From Cyclobacteriaceae bacterium (GTDB lineage: Bacteria; Bacteroidota; Bacteroidia; Cytophagales; Cyclobacteriaceae): 11,078 bases of DNA. This document shows, in pieces, positions 7,416-11,078 of this stretch; the first letter of the stretch is position 1, and every line of letters begins with the position of its first letter. Where the stretch lies: the NCBI GenBank assembly GCA_029861825.1, contig JAOTYN010000092.1:1-11078 (forward strand). The letters run 5' to 3'. The notes beneath the pieces are model-generated. The model saw only the letters and a program-made list of their open reading frames with translations. It was not told where the DNA came from and did no database searches. Position numbers and translations under genes: made by a program.

Positions 7416-7910
7416 ATGAAAAACACCTATTCCCTTTTACTGCTGGTCATGTTCTGTATTTCATGCCAGTCAAACCAATCACTTTCTCCCAGATTCAACC
7501 ATGTGGTGGTCCAAGTATCAGACATGGAGCAGTCCCTTGACTTCTATACCAAGGCTTTTGATCTTAAAGTCACTAATGACAGTCTGAAACATGTGGTCTA
7601 TACCTTTGAAGACGGATCTCAGGCAGAACGGGACATCCATATCGTGCTGCTTAAGTTCCCAGGACAAGATTTCGTATTTGAGATGTCGGAAGTAGCGGAA
7701 ACACCTGAAAATTCCGGCCTCTTCCATCATGTAGGGGTTGACGTTGAAGATATTGATCAGGCATTTCAACGCGTGATCCGTGCTGGAGCCGAAGTGGTGG
7801 TTCCCATTCGATTGGTACAAACCAATGGAATTGAAGCCAAACAGGCCTTTTTGAAGGGACCTGATGGAGAAATGATCGAATTGATGGAAATAGTTTCCGG
7901 TGAATTCTAG
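7416..7910 (+). CDS. VOC/glyoxalase-fold lipoprotein
   Basis: This 164-residue protein begins with a lipoprotein-type signal (MKNTYSLLLLVMFCISC, lipidated cysteine probably C17), followed by a VOC (vicinal oxygen chelate) domain from about residue 26 to 160. The two beta-alpha-beta-beta-beta halves are visible: FNHVVVQVSDMEQSLDFYTKAF (27-48) and FHHVGVDVEDIDQAFQRV (103-120). The four classical metal positions are filled: H29, E89 (FVFEM), H105 (HHVGV) and E155 (GEMIELME), so it may be a metalloenzyme of the glyoxalase/dioxygenase/epoxidase superfamily. It should act in the periplasm or at the outer membrane, whereas glyoxalase I is usually cytosolic, so a glutathione-lyase role is unlikely. 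The lipobox CIS-C is not a classical L-[AS]-[GA]-C, so lipidation is somewhat less sure than export. Neighbours do not reveal the substrate. Confidence 0.85.
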   Translation: MKNTYSLLLLVMFCISCQSNQSLSPRFNHVVVQVSDMEQSLDFYTKAFDLKVTNDSLKHVVYTFEDGSQAERDIHIVLLKFPGQDFVFEMSEVAETPENSGLFHHVGVDVEDIDQAFQRVIRAGAEVVVPIRLVQTNGIEAKQAFLKGPDGEMIELMEIVSGEF

Positions 7911-7989
7911 TTAGTTGTTCTCATCCAATTTGATAGTGCACCTGGCAATCGCGGGGTGGACCTCTGGCTAGTTTTGTTCCTTTTTACGT

Positions 7990-8032
7990 GGGTATTGGTA
8001 CTTTTTTTAACCAATCCCAATTCCCGATACCC
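7990..8032. repeat. overlapping inverted repeats
   Basis: ATTGGT (7994-7999) pairs with ACCAAT (8010-8015), extended by GGG (7990-7992) with CCC (8016-8018) past one bulged T. Alternatively GGGTAT (7990-7995) pairs with ATACCC (8027-8032). The two foldings share the left arm and exclude each other. The T-run lies in the loop, not after the stem, so this is not a standard terminator. Confidence 0.45.
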
Positions 8033-8119
8033 TGAGCTATTAACTTGAGAAAAAAAATAAAAATTAGATCTGAAGCAGCGGGTAAATACCTGATTCTCAC
8101 CTATCCAAGATCCACAGCA

Positions 8120-8145
8120 GGAGGCGGCGGAGGGAGGGGCGGGGG
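8120..8145 (+). repeat. G-rich low-complexity tract
   Basis: The 26 bases are almost only G, with isolated A and C, including runs of 3, 4 and 5 G near the 3' end plus several GG pairs. This contrasts sharply with the AT-rich DNA around it. It could form a two-layer G-quadruplex on the plus strand; three-layer folding lacks a fourth G3 run. Confidence 0.6.
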
Positions 8146-8372
8146 ATTCCCTATGTTTATTCCATTCAATAATTCTATAAATAAACCTCATGGTGAAGCC
8201 ACTGATGGTATCATAAACCAGTGATCATTTTCCTTTTACTAAAAGCAAATTACCGACAACGAAACTTGCCAGGTTGCTAATTTATAGGGCCCAACCGGTT
8301 ATTCGTTGTTTGACTTTGGTATTTTTAGGAGTAATACTACCGGTAATCATATTACACAATCGAAAAACCAAT

Positions 8373-8711
8373 ATGAAAATAGCCTCACTAAAGAATGACC
8401 TGAAGTATCATGTGGACCGGCCAAGCGTTCAGCTACTCCTGGAAACGGAAAACACCAAGGAGATACGTATAGTCATGAAAAAAGGCCAGTTAATGAAGGA
8501 GCATATGACGCCATTCCCTATTGTTATAGAGATTTTCAAGGGAAACATTGACTTCGGCGTAGACGGCCAGGTTAAGAATCTTAAGAAGGGCGATATAATT
8601 GCCCTGAAAGGTCATGTTGCTCACGACCTAAAAAGTAACAAAGACAGTATCATTAGATTGTCATTATCCAAACAAGATGATGTGGCACGGGTCGAAGGAA
8701 TCGTGGAATGA
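8373..8711 (+). CDS. small single-domain cupin protein
   Basis: This 112-residue protein has one cupin beta-barrel (about residues 28-98). Motif 1 is KKGQLMKEHMTPFPIVIEIFKG (37-57), with the G38-x5-H44 spacing and E53, but the second histidine of the usual HxH is T46. Motif 2 is KKGDIIALKGHVAHDL (71-86), with G73, G80 and H84. Only two to three of the usual metal ligands remain, so it may bind metal weakly or serve as a ligand-binding or structural cupin. The ATG at 8373 gives a normal cytosolic cupin; a TTG at 8274 in the same frame would add 33 residues containing a hydrophobic segment. The frame stays open back to the stop at 8214. It stands alone, 122 bp before the propeller lipoprotein. 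The biological role cannot be told from context. Confidence 0.8.
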   Translation: MKIASLKNDLKYHVDRPSVQLLLETENTKEIRIVMKKGQLMKEHMTPFPIVIEIFKGNIDFGVDGQVKNLKKGDIIALKGHVAHDLKSNKDSIIRLSLSKQDDVARVEGIVE

Positions 8712-8833
8712 CTATAAATTGTTAAGGAGTACAAATAAGAGAATCCCGCATCACCCAGCATTTACCGACCATTCCTCGTCTAGAGGAAAACAATCAGAGG
8801 CGTTTGTATATCTCATAAACAAACCTAACCTCT

Positions 8834-10093
8834 ATGATGCGATTTCTATTGAGACACGCAATGGGAGTCCTGGTATTACTATTTCCAGGCTGCTCCAAAG
8901 ATGACCAAGCACCTACTCCTGACCCACAAATAGGAGTTCCCAGTAGTATTCAGGGGTTTGATATAGGCAATGCCAACGATGCCAGTGATGTACGGGTTTT
9001 TTTTGAAGCCGGCGTCAACGCTGATTTACTGGATGAATACCGTATAATGTTATCCAAATCAGATGCCGGCCTTGACCTCAATGGTGCACTGATGGTGGAC
9101 AACTCCGCATATGCCTCACTAACCAGTACTGCCAATAGCCTTAAGCTGAATCTTAAGAGTAGTCTTACTGACGTGGATGGCGACCCTATCGGTAATGGTC
9201 AATCGTACGACTTACACATATTGGCAGTGCCCGCTTCCACGGAAGTGGAGGCCAAACTGGGATCTTCTGCCCGCGCATTAACTTTGACCGACGATGACCT
9301 GCATGATCTCTACATCAGCAGTAGAGGTACGAGTTCCGTAGAACTCTTTGATGGGGTTACTGGAGAACATATTGAAAGCTTTGTCACTAGTGGCTCCGGC
9401 GGGTTATCTGCACCCCAGGAAGTAATCTTTCTGGAGGATGGCAGCTTAATCGTTACGGGAAGATTCAATACTGCAATAAAACAATACCATGGCAGTACCG
9501 GAGACTTTATAGGTGATTTTACTTCCGAATATAGTCTGAACGAGCCTACTAAGACCAGCATTGGACCTGATGGTCACTTATATGTCAGCCAATGGGCCAG
9601 CGCACCCAATCCAGTGGTTCGATTCAATATGCAAACGGGAGTATTTATTGATGAAGTGGTGGATACTTTCTTCAATGGCATGGACCAGGAGTGGGATGGT
9701 TCCGGTAATTTTTATGTGGTGAGCTGGGGACTTAAAGAATTGCGCAAATACGATCCTCAGTTCCAACTTATTTCCACCACCACTTCACAACTGGGCGGAC
9801 CGGTCAACATTTGGATTGATGATAGTGACGTACTACACGTGGTAGACTGGACCGATGGCACCGTAAAACGTTTCGATGATGACCTGAATTATATGGATGT
9901 TTTCATTTCCGGGCTTACCAATGTAGAGGGCTTTGCATTCGATGGCGACCGGGTCCTGTTATGCGACTGGCAAGACGGCAAGGTCAATGTCTACAATCGG
10001 ATTACCGGGGCCTTCATTAGAACTCTGGTGGAGTCTAGTCTTATTATTAATCCCAATAGTATAACCTTGGGACCAGATAAGCGACCCTCCTAG
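8834..10093 (+). CDS. surface-type lipoprotein with NHL/SMP-30-like propeller
   Basis: This 419-residue lipoprotein has signal peptide MMRFLLRHAMGVLVLLFPG and lipidated C20. C20-S-K-D-D fits the acidic export signal that in Bacteroidota sends lipoproteins to the outer cell surface. Residues about 36-150 are probably an Ig-like beta-sandwich (VRVFFEAG...SYDLHILAVPA). Residues about 155-415 carry NHL-type beta-propeller blades, seen as repeats of G-x-L-Y/V-V followed by an R-F/K-Y-d strand: DLYISSRGTSSVELFD, HLYVSQWASAPNPVVRFN, NFYVVSWGLKELRKYD, VLHVVDWTDGTVKRFD, RVLLCDWQDGKVNVYN. Such propellers bind proteins or carbohydrates or act as lactonase-like hydrolases; no catalytic set can be assigned. 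The protein stops at NSITLGPDKRPS, where another blade strand (G-P-D-G-x-L-Y) would be expected. The ATG at 8834 is preferred over the adjacent ATG at 8837 only by convention. Confidence 0.82.
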   Translation: MMRFLLRHAMGVLVLLFPGCSKDDQAPTPDPQIGVPSSIQGFDIGNANDASDVRVFFEAGVNADLLDEYRIMLSKSDAGLDLNGALMVDNSAYASLTSTANSLKLNLKSSLTDVDGDPIGNGQSYDLHILAVPASTEVEAKLGSSARALTLTDDDLHDLYISSRGTSSVELFDGVTGEHIESFVTSGSGGLSAPQEVIFLEDGSLIVTGRFNTAIKQYHGSTGDFIGDFTSEYSLNEPTKTSIGPDGHLYVSQWASAPNPVVRFNMQTGVFIDEVVDTFFNGMDQEWDGSGNFYVVSWGLKELRKYDPQFQLISTTTSQLGGPVNIWIDDSDVLHVVDWTDGTVKRFDDDLNYMDVFISGLTNVEGFAFDGDRVLLCDWQDGKVNVYNRITGAFIRTLVESSLIINPNSITLGPDKRPS

Positions 10094-10190
10094 CAGTAGT
10101 TATCTGAGGATTAGAAAACAGGGACCAAGGGGCTAACCCAAACGATTTAGTTGTTGAGAAACCAAAAATTGATGAATCCCGTAGCGAAAT

Positions 10191-10221
10191 ATTCGTAATT
10201 CGCAATTCGTAATTCGTAATT
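10191..10221. repeat. heptamer tandem repeat (ATTCGTA)x4
   Basis: Four tandem copies of ATTCGTA (second copy ATTCGCA) plus a trailing ATT lie in the 138-bp gap between the convergent propeller and DUF4197 genes, 11 bp after the DUF4197 stop. A short AAAAAGCCCCC junction follows. It is non-coding; I recall similar heptamer arrays in other Bacteroidota intergenic regions, but that memory is not verified here. Confidence 0.85.
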
Positions 10222-10231
10222 AAAAAGCCCC

Positions 10232-10957
10232 CTACCCTTCGTACCCGAAGACCTTCTTTAGCAATTCCGTGGTGCGCGCCAGGGGATTTTTCCGAATATT
10301 GGCTTCTTCTTGAGCAATCAGCGTAAACAGCCCTTCAATAGCTTTGTCCGTGGCATAGTTGTCAAGTTCCGGATCCACTCTCTTTACCAAAGGGATTTTG
10401 TTATAGGTGTTTACCAGGTCGCCATAATACTTGGTGGCATTAACCTCATCCAAAGATGATTTAATAATGGGCTGAAACTTTACCTTAAGTGCTGCCGAGG
10501 TAGTTCTTTTTAAGTACTGGGTGGCCGCATCGGGCTCTCCTTTCAAAATGCCCCAAGCATCTTCAATGGTCATGGACTTAATGGCATTGATAAATATGGG
10601 CTTGGCCTCCAGTGCTGCCCGTTCCGCACCCCGGTTTATGGAGGTAATAAATTTGTCAACCTCCTTGCCCAGCCCTAGATCCCGCAAACGGTCCTCCACC
10701 TTAGCGGCATCGGGAGGAAAGGGAATTTTGATCTGAGGGTTTTTTAAATACCCATCGATCTTGGAAGCATTGTCAGAACCTTTGCTTATTCCCTGGATCA
10801 AGGCCTCTTTCAAGCCGGCAATAACTTCATCAGTAGTGGGATCTCCAGTGCCTATGGCATCATTCAGTCCCCCTAGTGTTTGATTGATTTGGGCGCTGGT
10901 ACAGGCTTGAATAACTAATAAGAAAGCCAGGAATTTTAGAGTTTTAAAAGTGCTCAT
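10232..10957 (-). CDS. DUF4197 family lipoprotein
   Basis: This 241-residue protein has a lipoprotein signal (MSTFKTLKFLAFLLVIQAC, lipidated C19) followed by a mostly helical DUF4197 domain. Family marks are the IKIPFPPDAAKVEDRLRDLG segment (77-96), VDKFITSINRGAERAA (100-115), KPIFINAIKSMTIEDAWGIL (119-138), AATQYLKRTT (144-153) and the closing DPELDNYATDKAIEGLFTLI (195-214). The family is widespread in Proteobacteria and Bacteroidota and has no known biochemical function; export to the periplasm or an outer-membrane leaflet is predicted. The ATG at 10957 is chosen because it starts directly at the signal peptide; the TTG at 11038 would add 27 residues over the candidate promoter. It is transcribed alone toward the propeller gene. 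No odd features were seen and the gene appears intact. Confidence 0.92.
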   Translation of the reverse strand: MSTFKTLKFLAFLLVIQACTSAQINQTLGGLNDAIGTGDPTTDEVIAGLKEALIQGISKGSDNASKIDGYLKNPQIKIPFPPDAAKVEDRLRDLGLGKEVDKFITSINRGAERAALEAKPIFINAIKSMTIEDAWGILKGEPDAATQYLKRTTSAALKVKFQPIIKSSLDEVNATKYYGDLVNTYNKIPLVKRVDPELDNYATDKAIEGLFTLIAQEEANIRKNPLARTTELLKKVFGYEG

Positions 10958-11007
10958 ATGTCTTAATAAAAATGTAAAGTTTACACCAACAATTATACAA
11001 AATCGTG

Positions 11008-11038
11008 CCAAACTACCCCCCATGGATAAAAATAGCAA
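11008..11038 (-). promoter_or_regulatory. candidate promoter of the DUF4197 gene
   Basis: On the minus strand TTG (11038-11036) is followed after 20 bp by TAGTTTGG (11015-11008), which agrees with TAnnTTTG at five of six fixed bases. Predicted start of transcription is near 11001, leaving a leader of about 44 nt before the ATG at 10957. Found by eye. Confidence 0.4.
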
Positions 11039-11044
11039 GATCTA

Positions 11045-11059
11045 GACAGATTATCTGTC
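11045..11059. promoter_or_regulatory. 15-bp palindrome upstream of DUF4197 promoter
   Basis: GACAGATTATCTGTC has 7-bp perfect arms around one central T and lies 6 bp upstream of the candidate -33 element. Its position fits an activator site for the DUF4197 gene. It could instead belong to the unseen neighbour beyond the window edge. Confidence 0.4.
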
Positions 11060-11078
11060 GGGCTTTATAGTTTATATG

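Larger units (their letters stand above)
7911..8372. other. 462-bp region without a supported gene
   Basis: This is the longest non-coding stretch here. It holds T-rich DNA at 7970-7985, inverted repeats at 7990-8032, an A-tract at 8048-8062, and a G-rich tract at 8120-8145. A 94-codon minus-strand frame spans 7907-8191 but shows no family resemblance and overlaps the G-rich tract, so I do not call it a gene. The last about 150 bases are in frame with the cupin gene and encode a hydrophobic stretch. A small RNA or a decayed gene is possible; no specific RNA family was recognised. Confidence 0.6.

Noticed and set aside
7907..8191. 94-codon minus-strand frame
   Set aside because: Odd composition, no recognisable family, runs through the G-rich tract, and its end overlaps the VOC gene; most likely chance.
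8772..8788. TTCCTC-GTCTA-GAGGAA hairpin as a terminator of the cupin gene
   Set aside because: The stem is followed by A-rich DNA, not T-rich, on the plus strand; only 6 bp long, so likely chance.
10227..10255. Intrinsic terminator at the end of the DUF4197 gene
   Set aside because: On the minus strand a CTTCG/CGAAG stem precedes GGGGGCTTTTT, but about ten bases separate stem and T-tract and the stem lies in the last codons.
10958..11038. Upstream TTG start for the DUF4197 gene
   Set aside because: It would bury the lipoprotein signal inside the protein; the ATG at 10957 places it at the N-terminus.

Overview
The window reads as a chromosomal segment of a Bacteroidota bacterium, most likely a marine flavobacterium. 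This is inferred from moderate GC, genes without clear Shine-Dalgarno sequences, promoter-like TTG-N17-20-TAnnTTTG elements, several lipoproteins (one with a Bacteroidota-type CSKDD surface-export signature), and a DUF5916/CBM9-like outer-membrane protein typical of the phylum. No rRNA, tRNA, CRISPR array, transposase or integrase was recognised.

Layout. Positions 1-849 hold the 3' part of hemN (oxygen-independent coproporphyrinogen III dehydrogenase). It converges on katG (974-3175, minus strand), and a strong hairpin between them probably terminates both. katG is divergent from an OxyR-type LysR regulator (3285-4214) across a 109-bp AT-rich gap. That gap carries a candidate oxyR promoter and a perfect 15-bp T-N11-A palindrome touching the oxyR start codon. 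Together they form a hydrogen-peroxide response module, with a heme-synthesis gene beside a heme enzyme. From 4415 a run of plus-strand genes follows: a large DUF5916 protein with a CBM9-like N-terminus, a class I SAM methyltransferase, a small lipoprotein with a VOC/glyoxalase fold, then after a 462-bp gene-free gap a small cupin, and a surface-type lipoprotein with NHL/SMP-30-like propeller repeats. The window closes with a minus-strand DUF4197 lipoprotein (10232-10957) preceded by a candidate promoter and another 15-bp palindrome.

How the genes work together. The katG-oxyR pair is the only clear functional unit. OxyR keeps both redox cysteines at exactly the E. coli positions (199 and 208), and KatG keeps every catalytic and adduct residue, so both should be active. 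The DUF5916, methyltransferase and VOC genes are co-oriented with gaps of 95 and 59 bp. They could be co-transcribed, but nothing in the sequence ties their functions together.

I found no convincing unknown multi-gene system. The items most worth a second look are the palindrome at the oxyR start, the GC-rich katG, the signal-peptide micro-duplication in the DUF5916 gene, the gene-free 7911-8372 region with its G-rich tract and paired inverted repeats, and the exported VOC lipoprotein with all four metal ligands.
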